Shown here one piece after another: positions 19,269-28,137 of a stretch of DNA of 64,000 nt. The notes under the pieces were generated by a model. It was not told the origin of the DNA and did no database searches. It saw only the letters and a list, made by a program, of their open reading frames with translations. The DNA comes from Bacteroidota bacterium (GTDB lineage: Bacteria > Bacteroidota > Bacteroidia > Chitinophagales > Saprospiraceae), in the NCBI GenBank assembly GCA_024642665.1, contig JAHEAR010000001.1, forward strand, positions 28,664 through 92,663, written 5' to 3'. Positions within the stretch are counted from its first letter, which is position 1; every line of letters begins with the position of its first letter. A program made the position numbers and the translations under genes.

Positions 19269-20708
19269 TCAATATCCCGACCAGATCGCAAAAACCATCA
19301 CTACAGCGGCCAGCACCATACAGATACCAAATAAAGGAAGGATAAAACGGAACCACTTTCCAAATGGGATACGGGCTACCGCCAGCATCGCAATTAACAA
19401 TCCATTAGTTGGAATGATCATATTGGAAAAGCCATCTCCATACACATAGGCAAGTACCGCCGTTTGGCGGGATATATCCAGTAAATCAGCCAAAGGCGTC
19501 ATTAAAGGCATGGATACAAGTGCCTGACCGGAAGCGGAGGGAATGAAAAAATTCAGAAACGATTGAAAGACCAGCATTCCAATGGTCGCAAAAGTCTGAG
19601 GCAAATTGCTAAGTGTATTGGAGGTATGGAATAATATGGTATCCATAATCTGACTTTCCATCATCACAATCGATATCCCCCGGGCTACCCCGATGACCAA
19701 AGCCGGCATAATCATAATCTCCAAACCCCGGGTCAAAACCTCCATCGAATGGTCACCTGTCATGCCACTAATCAGGATAACTACTATGGCTATCCCTAAA
19801 AACCCGCCACTCATTTCAATAAGCCCCCATCCCATGAACTGAATCGCCGTCAGAATACCTCCATATCCAACAACGAGTGTAATTAATATCCAAATATGCT
19901 TTTTGGTCAGTTTGATCTTCGTGAAATCTTCATCACCCTTTTGGCTTAAAGAAATATCAGGCATCCATGATTTTCTCTTTTTGTTTTTAACCTGATTTCC
20001 ATATCGCATCAGAAATGCAAAGCCAATCCCTATCGCCAGACAAAAGACAATAAATCGCAGCAACATCCCACTACCGATCGGCAACTCTGCAATCTGTTGC
20101 GCAATTTGAACATTATAAGGATTGGTAGTGGCAGTCGACCAGCCTATACTTAAGGGAATCGCTACGAGTCCAAAACCAAACATGGGATCATATCCTTTTT
20201 GTCTGGCCAGCAGCATGATAATAGGTATCAACGGGATGAGTTCCATGATAATACCCATGAAAGCACTTCCTGTTGAGATCGCGACATACACCATAAAAAA
20301 CAGCAGGGTCGTGGAGTTTTTAAACTTGATGATCAGCCAGGCCAATGTTGCATGGATGGTTTGCGTTTCAATAATGAGATTAAATACGGCACCAATAATA
20401 AAAACGAAAAATACAAGGGAGGCAGAATGCGTCAACCCTTTGGGAATGGCCGTTAACAATCCCATCAATGATACCGGCGATGCCTTTCCTTCCTTTGCAT
20501 CATCGAGGATCAGCCCCCGCACAGAGTAATGCTTTGGAATCTCCTGATAGGTGCCGGCCTTAACGACAGTTTGCTCGATTTTGTGGTACACCTTTGTTTC
20601 CCTTTCAAATGCGCCGGAAGGAATGATATAACTTAAGACAGAGCAAAACAGAATGATGAAGAACATAAAAATAAAGATCTGCGGGATCCGGATCTTGCTC
20701 AGATTCAT
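19269..20708 (-). CDS. YfcC/DcuC-family transporter
   Basis: A 479-residue integral membrane protein with about 12 hydrophobic segments. Landmarks of the YfcC-type C4-dicarboxylate/basic-amino-acid carrier family are PQIFIFMFFIILFCSVLSYIIPSG at the N terminus, GSAFMGIIMELIPLIPIIM, STATTNPYNVQIAQ and a C-terminal FFIPSASGQALVSMPLM with YGDGFSNMIIPTNGL. The substrate is uncertain: amino acids or dicarboxylates are likely from the family. It has its own promoter upstream and is monocistronic. Confidence 0.87.
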   Translation of the reverse strand: MNLSKIRIPQIFIFMFFIILFCSVLSYIIPSGAFERETKVYHKIEQTVVKAGTYQEIPKHYSVRGLILDDAKEGKASPVSLMGLLTAIPKGLTHSASLVFFVFIIGAVFNLIIETQTIHATLAWLIIKFKNSTTLLFFMVYVAISTGSAFMGIIMELIPLIPIIMLLARQKGYDPMFGFGLVAIPLSIGWSTATTNPYNVQIAQQIAELPIGSGMLLRFIVFCLAIGIGFAFLMRYGNQVKNKKRKSWMPDISLSQKGDEDFTKIKLTKKHIWILITLVVGYGGILTAIQFMGWGLIEMSGGFLGIAIVVILISGMTGDHSMEVLTRGLEIMIMPALVIGVARGISIVMMESQIMDTILFHTSNTLSNLPQTFATIGMLVFQSFLNFFIPSASGQALVSMPLMTPLADLLDISRQTAVLAYVYGDGFSNMIIPTNGLLIAMLAVARIPFGKWFRFILPLFGICMVLAAVVMVFAIWSGY

Positions 20709-20786
20709 ATGCGGGTGTGTATTTTAGGGTCAACAATTTGAATTGGGTGAAACAGGGAATGCCAACCCAAGTGATACTTACTCGTC

Positions 20787-20816
20787 CAAACATACCAAAA
20801 TTGTCGGGCAGGCAAA
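20787..20816 (-). promoter_or_regulatory. Promoter for the YfcC-type transporter
   Basis: On the minus strand TTTG is followed after 18 bases by TATGTTTG, close to the Bacteroidota promoter TTTG-N19-TAnnTTTG. It lies ~79 bases upstream of the start, implying a leader of about 70 bases. Confidence 0.55.
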
Positions 20817-20913
20817 AAACTAAATGCGCTCACCACATGGCCCATTGCGCTATAATCTTTGGCTTTCAAAACCACATTTAACCCAAATTAACACGTATAA
20901 CACCCGAATTACA

Positions 20914-20921
20914 TATCTTTG
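20914..20921 (+). promoter_or_regulatory. -7 element (TATCTTTG) for the DUF3098-uppP-truB operon
   Basis: A full TAnnTTTG match 20 bases upstream of the DUF3098 start. No TTTG is present at the usual distance upstream. Confidence 0.45.
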
Positions 20922-20941
20922 GAACTCGTTATACAAACATT

Positions 20942-21253
20942 ATGGCTAAAGAATCTTCATCACCAAAAAGGAAAATTGTAGCAAATAAGAATCCCGGCAA
21001 TGTATCCCAAAGACGTGCTGGTAGCCGGAAGGAAGAAGCTTTTCCACTCTTATTTACAAAGCAAACCTATATGTATATTGGGATTGGCTGTGGTCTCATT
21101 GCCCTTGGTTTAATGCTTATGCTGGGTGGTGGGATGAAGGATCCGATGATTTGGGATGAAAGTGTGATCTACAGCCCTGTGCGTATTACGCTGGCACCCA
21201 TCATTATCCTCGCCGGACTGGGAATGCAGATTTACGCCATTTTCAAAAAGTAG
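20942..21253 (+). CDS. DUF3098 membrane protein
   Basis: A 103-residue protein with a basic N-terminal tail (about 35 residues), then two transmembrane helices (YIGIGCGLIALGLMLMLGGG and ITLAPIIILAGLGMQIYAIF) separated by a DESVIYSPVRI segment. This is the DUF3098 pattern. In Bacteroidota this family commonly sits in the order ftsX, DUF3098, uppP, truB; here ftsX is absent upstream. A link to cell-envelope or division functions is inferred from that context only. Confidence 0.85.
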   Translation: MAKESSSPKRKIVANKNPGNVSQRRAGSRKEEAFPLLFTKQTYMYIGIGCGLIALGLMLMLGGGMKDPMIWDESVIYSPVRITLAPIIILAGLGMQIYAIFKK

Positions 21254-21266
21254 TCAGTTACACCAA

Positions 21267-22064
21267 ATGAATGAATATTTAGAGGCCATCATTCTTGGAG
21301 TCATCCAGGGATTGACAGAGTTTTTGCCCGTCAGCAGCAGCGGACATCTCGAACTGGCTAAGTGGCTGCTAGGCGATTCCGGAAATGCATCCGAAAGTTT
21401 TCTGATGACTGTCGTCTTACACTTTGGCACTGCCTTGGCGACCGTATGGGTATTTCGAGATTATATCCTTGATATCCTCAAAAAGATTACTAAACCTGAA
21501 GGAAGACAATACATTTTCTGGATCATTCTGTCCATGATACCGGCTGCTATGGTTGGCGTTGCTTTCGACGAACAGATTACAGCACTTTTTGACCGACAAA
21601 TTATTCTGGTTTCCTGCATGCTATTATTGACCGGTATCGTACTGATTATTTCTGATCGTTGGAGAAACCAATCCAAATCACTTTCATGGACCGGTTCGCT
21701 GATCATTGGGGTCTCACAAGCTATTGCTATTCTGCCGGGTGTTTCGAGATCAGGAGCCACAATTGCTACCGGTATCTTTTTAGGAATAGACCGTAAAAAT
21801 GTCGCTCAATTTTCTTTTCTGATGGTCATTCCGCTTATTTTCGGAAAGATTGCAAAAGATATTGCAGGTGGTGAAATGAATATAGCATCAGAAAATTCGC
21901 TTCCGATGTTGCTTGGTTTTGGCTTTTCATTTTTTGTAGGCATCATCGCCTGCAAATGGATGATCAAAATCGTTCAAAACGCCAGACTGCGCTACTTTGG
22001 ATACTATTGTGTGGCAATAGGTGTCATTGCCATTCTTCTTCGTTTGTTTGTCCTTAAAGGATAA
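21267..22064 (+). CDS. uppP: Undecaprenyl-diphosphatase
   Basis: A 265-residue membrane enzyme of normal BacA/UppP length. It removes the terminal phosphate of undecaprenyl diphosphate to regenerate the lipid carrier for peptidoglycan and O-antigen synthesis. The two active-site motifs are present: QGLTEFLPVSSSGH near residue 14 and LPGVSRSGATIATG near residue 155. It starts 13 bases after DUF3098, and its stop overlaps the truB start by one base (TAATG). Confidence 0.96.
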   Translation: MNEYLEAIILGVIQGLTEFLPVSSSGHLELAKWLLGDSGNASESFLMTVVLHFGTALATVWVFRDYILDILKKITKPEGRQYIFWIILSMIPAAMVGVAFDEQITALFDRQIILVSCMLLLTGIVLIISDRWRNQSKSLSWTGSLIIGVSQAIAILPGVSRSGATIATGIFLGIDRKNVAQFSFLMVIPLIFGKIAKDIAGGEMNIASENSLPMLLGFGFSFFVGIIACKWMIKIVQNARLRYFGYYCVAIGVIAILLRLFVLKG

Positions 22065-22789
22065 TGCAAATGAGCCTACCATTTGTTACTGACCTCACGA
22101 CAGCAGATTACGTTTCAGGAAGTTTACTGCTGGTGAATAAACCCAAAGGCTGGACTTCATTTGACGTCGTCAATAAAATCAGAGGCCTCATCCGACACAA
22201 GTATGGCATCAAAAAAATAAAAGTCGGCCATTCCGGTACACTTGATCCAATGGCTACTGGACTCCTTCTGATCTGCACCGGCTCCTGGACAAAAAAATTG
22301 ACTGCACTTACCGGCTTGGATAAAAAGTACATCGGAGAAATCACGCTTGGTATTGAAACAGATTCCTATGATGCCGAAGGGGAAGTCGTGAGTCAAAGAG
22401 AAGTACCTGCTCTCACCTCAGAAAAGATGGAACAAATACTTGATCATTTTAAAGGTAAGTTTGAACAATACCCACCAGTTTTTTCAGCCATCAAGAAAAA
22501 CGGCACGCCTTTGTATGCACTGGCACGGGCAGGCAAAGAAGTTAAAACCGAACCAAGAAACGTAGAGGTTTTTGACATAGGGGTAAATCACTTCACACCA
22601 CCCATTTTAGACCTGAGCATCCACTGTGGCAGCGGTTTCTATGTCCGCTCGTTAGCACACGATATTGGTGACCGTATTGGTTGTGGAGCTTATCTATCCG
22701 GATTAGTGCGTACACATATTGCTGGCTATGCGCTCGATGATGCTTTCTCGATGGAAGCTATCAGGGAAACCTTAGGAACGGAGGAATAA
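22064..22789 (+). CDS. truB: tRNA pseudouridine-55 synthase
   Basis: A 241-residue TruB, at the short end for the family. It converts U55 in the T-loop of tRNAs to pseudouridine. Visible motifs: NKPKGWTSFDVV, the catalytic aspartate in GHSGTLDPMATGLL, the KKYIGEITLG segment, and YPPVFSAIKKNGTPLYALARAG. The C terminus (FYVRSLAHDIG, then YLSGLVRTHIAGY) lacks a PUA domain, as expected in this phylum. Starts are available at 22064 and 22070, and the overlap with uppP favours the first. Confidence 0.95.
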   Translation: MQMSLPFVTDLTTADYVSGSLLLVNKPKGWTSFDVVNKIRGLIRHKYGIKKIKVGHSGTLDPMATGLLLICTGSWTKKLTALTGLDKKYIGEITLGIETDSYDAEGEVVSQREVPALTSEKMEQILDHFKGKFEQYPPVFSAIKKNGTPLYALARAGKEVKTEPRNVEVFDIGVNHFTPPILDLSIHCGSGFYVRSLAHDIGDRIGCGAYLSGLVRTHIAGYALDDAFSMEAIRETLGTEE

Positions 22790-22791
22790 TA

Positions 22792-24147
22792 CTAGGTAAA
22801 AGACTGCGAAAGCGCAAGTATATCCAGCCCATCAAAGCGACCGGAACTCATCCAAAGCAAAACCATATTTTTCTGCTTGTCAGTCTTGCGCACAAGTTTT
22901 TCCAAATCCTCTTTATTCGTCACCACCTGCAGATCGGGCGCGTTAAAATACCCGGCTAATTGCTCGCCGGACAGATCCGGAAGCTTTTTAATGGCAAGGG
23001 TATGCGGGCTGTAGAACACAAGCTTAGCATCAGCCTCGGAAAGCGAGTCTTTGTATTGTGGCAGGAAATCAGGATTCAGTGAACTAAAGGTGTGCAATTC
23101 GAGACAAGCGATAATAAAAGCATCCGAATGTTTTTCTCTCACGGCATTGACAGTTGCTTTAACTTTTGATGGCGCATGAGCAAAATCCTGATAGGCGGTG
23201 ATATGTTCTGACGTATGCAATAATTGAAGCCGTTTGTTGGCGCCGGTAAACGATTGAATCGCCGGATAAAATTTTTCTTTAGCCAAACCAATACATGCCG
23301 TAGCTAATTGAGCAGCTTTTAGGTTTTGCAGATTGTGCTTTCCAAAAATTTCAAGGGGAAAATAATGCCCATCCTCATCATGAATGACCACTTGATCCTT
23401 GACCAATGCGTATTGATGCGTCGTGTAAGGCAGACACACACATACAGGTTGAAGTCGTTCCACTAAATCTACCAGATCAGGATCAGCTGCACAATAAATT
23501 AAGGTATCCGTTTTTCCTAAGGATTCAATCAGTAGCTGAAATTGCTGTACATAGGATTCGTAGGTGGGAAACACATTCATATGATCCCAGGCGATTCCCG
23601 TAATCACCGTAATCTGCGGATGATAATGAAAGAACTTGGGCCTTGGATCCAAAGGACTGGTCAGATATTCATCGCCTTCCAAAACAATGATTTCAGCATC
23701 AGATAGCACCACCGGTTCCAAATCACCGATTTTTGCACCAATCATGCGATCAGCCTGAATCCCGGATTCATGCAGGACATGGGCGATCATTCCGCAGGTT
23801 GACGTTTTCCCATGGCTACCGGCCACTACGATCCGCATTTTTTCCTTCGAAATATTATACACAAACTCAGGAAAAGAGGAAATCTTCAGTCCGATCTTCT
23901 GCGCTTTAAGCAATTCCGGATTATCCGCTCGGGCATGCATCCCTAATACCACAACATCAATATCGTGATGAATTCGCTCAGGATGCCAGCCTATTTCAGC
24001 CGGTAAAAGCCCTTTTTCAGCTAAACGGGAGCGACTTGGCTCATAAATCTCATCATCTGAGCCCGTCACCACATGACCACTTTTTAGCATGGAAATGGCC
24101 AGACTATGCATAATACTACCCCCAATAGCCACAAAATGTATCTTCAT
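22792..24147 (-). CDS. mpl: UDP-N-acetylmuramate:L-alanyl-gamma-D-glutamyl-meso-diaminopimelate ligase
   Basis: A 451-residue Mur ligase of the Mpl type. It attaches recycled murein tripeptide to UDP-MurNAc. The N terminus has HFVAIGGSIMHSLA, the ATP P-loop is VAGSHGKTSTCGM near residue 108, and the central domain has EGDEYLTSPLDPRPKFFHY and TGIAWDHMNVFPTYE, features that separate Mpl from MurC. The middle ends with FGKHNLQNLKAA and YQDFAHAPSKV. Converges on truB with 2 bases between stops. A meso-DAP peptidoglycan is implied. Confidence 0.92.
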   Translation of the reverse strand: MKIHFVAIGGSIMHSLAISMLKSGHVVTGSDDEIYEPSRSRLAEKGLLPAEIGWHPERIHHDIDVVVLGMHARADNPELLKAQKIGLKISSFPEFVYNISKEKMRIVVAGSHGKTSTCGMIAHVLHESGIQADRMIGAKIGDLEPVVLSDAEIIVLEGDEYLTSPLDPRPKFFHYHPQITVITGIAWDHMNVFPTYESYVQQFQLLIESLGKTDTLIYCAADPDLVDLVERLQPVCVCLPYTTHQYALVKDQVVIHDEDGHYFPLEIFGKHNLQNLKAAQLATACIGLAKEKFYPAIQSFTGANKRLQLLHTSEHITAYQDFAHAPSKVKATVNAVREKHSDAFIIACLELHTFSSLNPDFLPQYKDSLSEADAKLVFYSPHTLAIKKLPDLSGEQLAGYFNAPDLQVVTNKEDLEKLVRKTDKQKNMVLLWMSSGRFDGLDILALSQSFT

Positions 24148-24234
24148 AATCAGTTATTTATGCCTGTTTTGATTATTTTTTAAGAAAAAGCCAAAGGAAT
24201 AAAATAATTTCGCACTTTAAAACGATTTATATCT

Positions 24235-24250
24235 GTTATCTGTTGATAAC
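24235..24250. repeat. Perfect 6-bp inverted repeat (GTTATC/GATAAC)
   Basis: Arms GTTATC and GATAAC with a TGTT loop, located 28 bases before the small lipoprotein start and between divergent genes. It may be an operator or a leader hairpin for the small lipoprotein gene. Confidence 0.3.
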
Positions 24251-24277
24251 CAAAAGCAAATTAAAGCATTGTCAAAC

Positions 24278-24433
24278 ATGAAAGTATCTTCTTTAAAGTT
24301 CATTCTGATTGCTGTGGGGCTAGTAGCCTGTGTCTCAATGACTACGAGTTGCAACAAGGGCTATGGTTGCCCAAGTGATTTCTCTGTAGATGCCGGTACT
24401 GATGTACCTGCTTACGTTGATCCTGCCTGCTGA
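24278..24433 (+). CDS. Small lipoprotein, 51 residues
   Basis: A short gene: ATG at 24278, TGA at 24431, 51 codons. The product has a textbook lipoprotein signal: MKVSSLKFILIAVGLVA, then MTTSC with the lipobox cysteine at residue 25. The mature part is only ~27 residues with three more cysteines (in KGYGCPS and at the C-terminal DPAC). A terminator-like inverted repeat follows. No function is recognised. The tiny cysteine-bearing mature part could be a surface lipopeptide. Confidence 0.7.
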   Translation: MKVSSLKFILIAVGLVACVSMTTSCNKGYGCPSDFSVDAGTDVPAYVDPAC

Positions 24434-24473
24434 TTTTCCCCCATTTCACTCGGGAAATAGAACACAACCATTG

Positions 24474-24496
24474 CCGGTTTTCTGAACAAAAACCGG
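24474..24496 (+). terminator. Terminator-like inverted repeat after the small lipoprotein gene
   Basis: CCGGTTTT and AAAACCGG form a perfect 8-bp stem with a 7-base loop, 40 bases after the lipoprotein stop. No T-run follows, so intrinsic termination is uncertain. Confidence 0.4.
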
Positions 24497-24531
24497 TCAA
24501 CCAGACACCAAACCACCTATAACCGATAAAA

Positions 24532-25218
24532 ATGACTGCGAAAGACATCTCTCCAACCCTGGGTTGGGATGATGTGTATATTGTTTCCACGCGCGACGGA
24601 TCAGATACGTTGTTTAGCCGAACGCACGGAACCTTATATCACTCAGCCTTTGGTGCCGTGTCTGAAAGTAAGCATGTTTTTTTCCAGCAGGGACTGAACA
24701 CCCAGTTGGACAAACCCATGATTTCTATCCTTGAATTTGGCTTTGGTTCCGGATTAAATGCCTTCCTAGCCTATCTTTTCTCTTTAAATAAGGATAAAGA
24801 AGTCCATTATACCGGTATTGAGACTTCTCCAATTTCTCTCGATGTTGCTTCGAGCTTAAATTATCCCGAATACCTTGCCTTTATCGAAGAACGTGAAATA
24901 TTTCTTCGCATGCACCGTGAAACATCTTTTGTCGCGGAATCTTTTCATTTTCAAAGAATCGATCAAATGGTCCATTTAGCAGCCCATCAAAAGTTTGATT
25001 GTGTATTTTTTGATGCTTTCGCTCCCGGTGCTCAACCGGAACTTTGGGAACAATCCATGTTTGACGTATTATTTCAACTACTCCACCCGAAAGGCTGCAT
25101 CGTCACCTATTGTGCACAAGGAGAAGCCAGAAGACGAATGCAAACAGCAGGTTTTCAAGTAGAAAGGCTGATCGGTCCGCCCGGAAAAAGAGAGATGCTC
25201 AGAGGGATGAAAACTTAA
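24532..25218 (+). CDS. mnmD: tRNA 5-methylaminomethyl-2-thiouridine-34 methyltransferase (MnmD family)
   Basis: A 228-residue methyltransferase of the MnmC1/DUF752 type without the FAD oxidoreductase half found in E. coli MnmC. Motifs: STRDGSDTLFSRTHGTLYHS near the N terminus, SAM-binding LEFGFGSGLNAFLA near residue 64, and FFDAFAPGAQPELW. The C-terminal GCIVTYCAQGEARR with GPPGKREMLRG is diagnostic of the family. It completes the methyl transfer to the wobble uridine of several tRNAs. Confidence 0.9.
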   Translation: MTAKDISPTLGWDDVYIVSTRDGSDTLFSRTHGTLYHSAFGAVSESKHVFFQQGLNTQLDKPMISILEFGFGSGLNAFLAYLFSLNKDKEVHYTGIETSPISLDVASSLNYPEYLAFIEEREIFLRMHRETSFVAESFHFQRIDQMVHLAAHQKFDCVFFDAFAPGAQPELWEQSMFDVLFQLLHPKGCIVTYCAQGEARRRMQTAGFQVERLIGPPGKREMLRGMKT

Positions 25219-25319
25219 AAACCATTTTGGAGTTCTATAATGGATAGTATGCGAATGGCCGTGAGGAAATAAACCGGTCGTTTCACTATTTTTACGGTGT
25301 TATAATAATCATTCGATTT

Positions 25320-25856
25320 ATGTCAGAATCAAATCAATTATTGGGTGTTGGATCCCGTGTCAACCATCCCGCTTATGGTGATGGAGTCATTATACGATTG
25401 CATCCTGCAGCCTATGAGGTAGTATTTATCGTCTACGGTGCAAAGACCGTTGGAAAGGATTATAAGGATTGGGAAATTCTTGATCATGTCGAAGCAGAAG
25501 ATTCCGTCACCTGGACTGATGCGGAGAAATCACTCATGCGCATTCTTAAAACCTGGGGCGAAATATCCGAACTAGTCGTGATGGGCGACAAATGGAAAGG
25601 TGGTGTGATGTCCCTTCAGCCCTACGATAAAGGATTGAAACCAAAAGATCTTCCGATCGAGACATTTTATCACAAGATTGTCATGCTGCGCGATCGCCTC
25701 CGTGTGATGGAACAAAAAATCAATAGTAACTCAAAACTAACTGACGAAGAGAAAATCGATCTCCAGCAATATATCACGCGTATCTATGGAAGTCTCACCA
25801 CGTTCAACGTGTTGTTTAGAGACAAAGAAGCTCACTTCGTTGGGGATAAAGCATGA
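25320..25856 (+). CDS. Conserved hypothetical protein with N-terminal Tudor-like fold
   Basis: A 178-residue protein. The N terminus (GVGSRVNHPAYGDGVIIRL, then VVFIVYGAKTVGKDY) resembles the short Tudor-like/UvrD C-terminal module that binds RNA polymerase in UvrD-type proteins. The rest is charged and helical (residues ~115-170). No enzyme motif is present. Binding to RNA polymerase is only a hypothesis. The stop overlaps the TlpA-like gene by 4 bases (ATGA), so this is the first gene of a three-gene coupled operon. Confidence 0.6.
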   Translation: MSESNQLLGVGSRVNHPAYGDGVIIRLHPAAYEVVFIVYGAKTVGKDYKDWEILDHVEAEDSVTWTDAEKSLMRILKTWGEISELVVMGDKWKGGVMSLQPYDKGLKPKDLPIETFYHKIVMLRDRLRVMEQKINSNSKLTDEEKIDLQQYITRIYGSLTTFNVLFRDKEAHFVGDKA

Positions 25857-27145
25857 GGCGAATGACAAAATGGATTTTTGTATGTGTAATTTTCACTTCT
25901 TTAGTTTCTTGTCTGACGTTTGGTGAACACTATGAAAAAATACCTCCGGGATTATGGCGAGCTACATTGACATTGTCTGATAAGACCGATGATTTTGATG
26001 AAAAAACAAAAGGTGAACTTCCCTTTAATTTTGAAGTCATCTATGATCGTCCCGATTCATTTCATATCGTCATCCATAATGGGGAAGAGCGTATCCTAGT
26101 GAATGACATTTACATGGGTGTTGACCGCAGGACAGCGCGCGATACGATTCGAATAGAGTTTCCAATATTTGACAGCTATATCACGGCCCAATATGAAGAG
26201 GATGCCATTGAGGGCTTTTGGATCGTAAACAGTAAAAAGGATTATCGCATACCTTTTAAAGCGCTTCATGGCCAGCAATATCGATTCTTTCAATTACCGG
26301 AACCACCGGCTGCAGATCTAACAGGTCATTGGGCCTGTAACTTCAGTATTGATACAGAAGATCCGGAATTGAAACTTGGTGAATTTAAACAGGATGGAAA
26401 CCATCTCATCGGGACGTTTCTCTCTGCCACCGGTGATGACCGTTATCTGGAAGGAACCGTAAGCGGTGATCGCCTTTTTCTATCGCTCTTTGATGGTACG
26501 CATGCCTATCTCTATGAAGCGAAAATAATGCCTGATGGCCAACTGACAGGCATCTATCGCTCCGGCAATCACTATAAAACGTATTGGGAAGGATCACGCA
26601 CGGACACACTCGAATTAGCCGATTTTGGTGATCCAATGACGTTGACAAAAGTAATGGATGAAAAACCATTTTCTCTTTCCGTCAAAGACCCTGACGGTAA
26701 TCTTTTGGATATCGATCAGGGAATCTTTCACGAACGCCCTAAAATCATTCAAATCATGGGGACATGGTGCCCGAATTGCAAGGATGAAACCACTTTTTTG
26801 CTAAACTATTTGAATGAAAATCCTGAGCCTGGTTTTGAAATACTTGGACTTTCATTTGAAAGATATTCTGATACGTTAAAAGCAAATCAAAGCATCAGGA
26901 CGTATAAAGAAAAAATGAAAATACCCTACCCTGTGACATATGGTGGATCCAGTAATAAAGTTGAAGCAAGTAAGACATTACCTATGTTAAATAAAGTAGT
27001 GGCTTTTCCAACTATGATTTTCCTTAACAAGCACAATCAGGTAGTGGCAATTCACACCGGATTCACCGGCCCGGCTACCTCCGGTTTTGATGCCTTTAAA
27101 AAAGAATTTTCTGAACTTGTTGCTAAAATGAAATCTGACCTATGA
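25853..27145 (+). CDS. TlpA-like thioredoxin-fold lipoprotein
   Basis: A 430-residue lipoprotein. Signal and lipobox are at the N terminus (FVCVIFTSLVSC, cysteine at residue ~20). Residues ~25-260 form a beta-rich domain seen in many Bacteroidota thiol-disulfide proteins. The C-terminal ~150 residues are a TlpA/ResA-type thioredoxin domain with active site TWCPNCKDE, a cis-proline-like FPTMIFLNK loop and GFTGPATS. It probably reduces or exchanges disulfides in the periplasm. It overlaps both neighbours (ATGA at each end). Confidence 0.87.
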   Translation: MRRMTKWIFVCVIFTSLVSCLTFGEHYEKIPPGLWRATLTLSDKTDDFDEKTKGELPFNFEVIYDRPDSFHIVIHNGEERILVNDIYMGVDRRTARDTIRIEFPIFDSYITAQYEEDAIEGFWIVNSKKDYRIPFKALHGQQYRFFQLPEPPAADLTGHWACNFSIDTEDPELKLGEFKQDGNHLIGTFLSATGDDRYLEGTVSGDRLFLSLFDGTHAYLYEAKIMPDGQLTGIYRSGNHYKTYWEGSRTDTLELADFGDPMTLTKVMDEKPFSLSVKDPDGNLLDIDQGIFHERPKIIQIMGTWCPNCKDETTFLLNYLNENPEPGFEILGLSFERYSDTLKANQSIRTYKEKMKIPYPVTYGGSSNKVEASKTLPMLNKVVAFPTMIFLNKHNQVVAIHTGFTGPATSGFDAFKKEFSELVAKMKSDL

Positions 27146-27909
27146 AAAAATGCGCATTAATCACAGGAGCAACCAGTGGTATTGGTCTGGCAACAGCAAG
27201 AGAATTTGCATCCCATGATATAGACCTGATACTCACCGCGCGAAGAGCCGATCGGCTGGCAGAACTTAAAACTGAACTAGAAGCCACGCATGGCATTGAA
27301 GTGCTCACTCTGTGTTTTGATATTCGGAATCAGGAAGAATGCGCGGAAGCCATTTCAAAAATTAATCGGCCTGTCGATATACTTATTAATAATGCCGGTC
27401 TGGCCCGAGGACTCAGCAGTATTGAAGAAGGTGATCTTGCCCATTGGGAGGAAATGATTGATACAAATATTAAAGGCTTGCTCTATATGACACGGTTGAT
27501 CAGTCCCGGCATGGTGAAACGTAAATCCGGACATATTATCAATCTGGGTTCAACCGCCAGCAAAGAAGTCTATCCAAAAGGCAATGTGTATTGTGCGACA
27601 AAATTTGCTGTTGAAGCACTCACAAAAGCTATCAGAGCTGATTTGTATACACATGGCATCAGAGTATCTCAGGTTTCACCCGCCCATGTGGAAGAAACTG
27701 AATTTGCAAGAGTACGTTTTGACTGGGATCAGGAGAAAGCAAAAATCTACAATGATTTTAATCCATTGACCTCAAAAGATGTAGCAGAAGCGATTTACTT
27801 TATGGCTTCACGACCACCACATGTCAATGTACAGGATATTCTCATGATGGGCACCCAACAGGCCGGTGGAATGCTGATCGATCGAAGCGGCAGGCGATAT
27901 GATCATTAA
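27142..27909 (+). CDS. Short-chain dehydrogenase/reductase (YdfG-like)
   Basis: A 255-residue SDR. Cofactor motif TGATSGIG at residues ~8-15, NNAG near 86, catalytic serine in NLGSTASKEVYP and YCATKFAVEALT containing the Tyr and Lys. Overall it resembles YdfG-type NADP-dependent 3-hydroxy acid dehydrogenases (serine, threonine and related substrates). Substrate is inferred. Its start overlaps the TlpA-like gene by 4 bases, ending the three-gene operon. Confidence 0.88.
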   Translation: MKKCALITGATSGIGLATAREFASHDIDLILTARRADRLAELKTELEATHGIEVLTLCFDIRNQEECAEAISKINRPVDILINNAGLARGLSSIEEGDLAHWEEMIDTNIKGLLYMTRLISPGMVKRKSGHIINLGSTASKEVYPKGNVYCATKFAVEALTKAIRADLYTHGIRVSQVSPAHVEETEFARVRFDWDQEKAKIYNDFNPLTSKDVAEAIYFMASRPPHVNVQDILMMGTQQAGGMLIDRSGRRYDH

Positions 27910-27981
27910 AGAACTTGGATTTTTAGTCCTTAGACTTTTTGACATACGACGAAAGGCAAGGGGCGCAGAGCTCAGCGCAGG

Positions 27982-28023
27982 GAGCATGGGGCTTGGGGCA
28001 AAGAGCATAGGGCCTGGGGCAAA
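27982..28023. repeat. Tandem pair of 21-bp G-rich units
   Basis: Two adjacent 21-bp units, each starting GAGCAT and ending TGGGGCAAA, differ at two bases. The flank at 27960-27983 has related GGGCGCAGAG and GCGCAGGG words that recur, reverse-complemented, near 40806-40840. Confidence 0.6.
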
Positions 28024-28137
28024 GAGTTTAGCTTAGCGGAAGTCTTAGGGAAAATTATAATTACGATTTACAAAAAATAAAAGAAATGTCTCTTATAAAG
28101 GAGCTGTTAAACGTTTATCTTTTACCCTATACATAAA

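Noticed and set aside
24434..24457. Hairpin right after the small lipoprotein stop (TTTCCC / GGGAAA)
   Set aside because: Six pairs with an 11-base loop. The stronger stem at 24474-24496 is a better terminator candidate.
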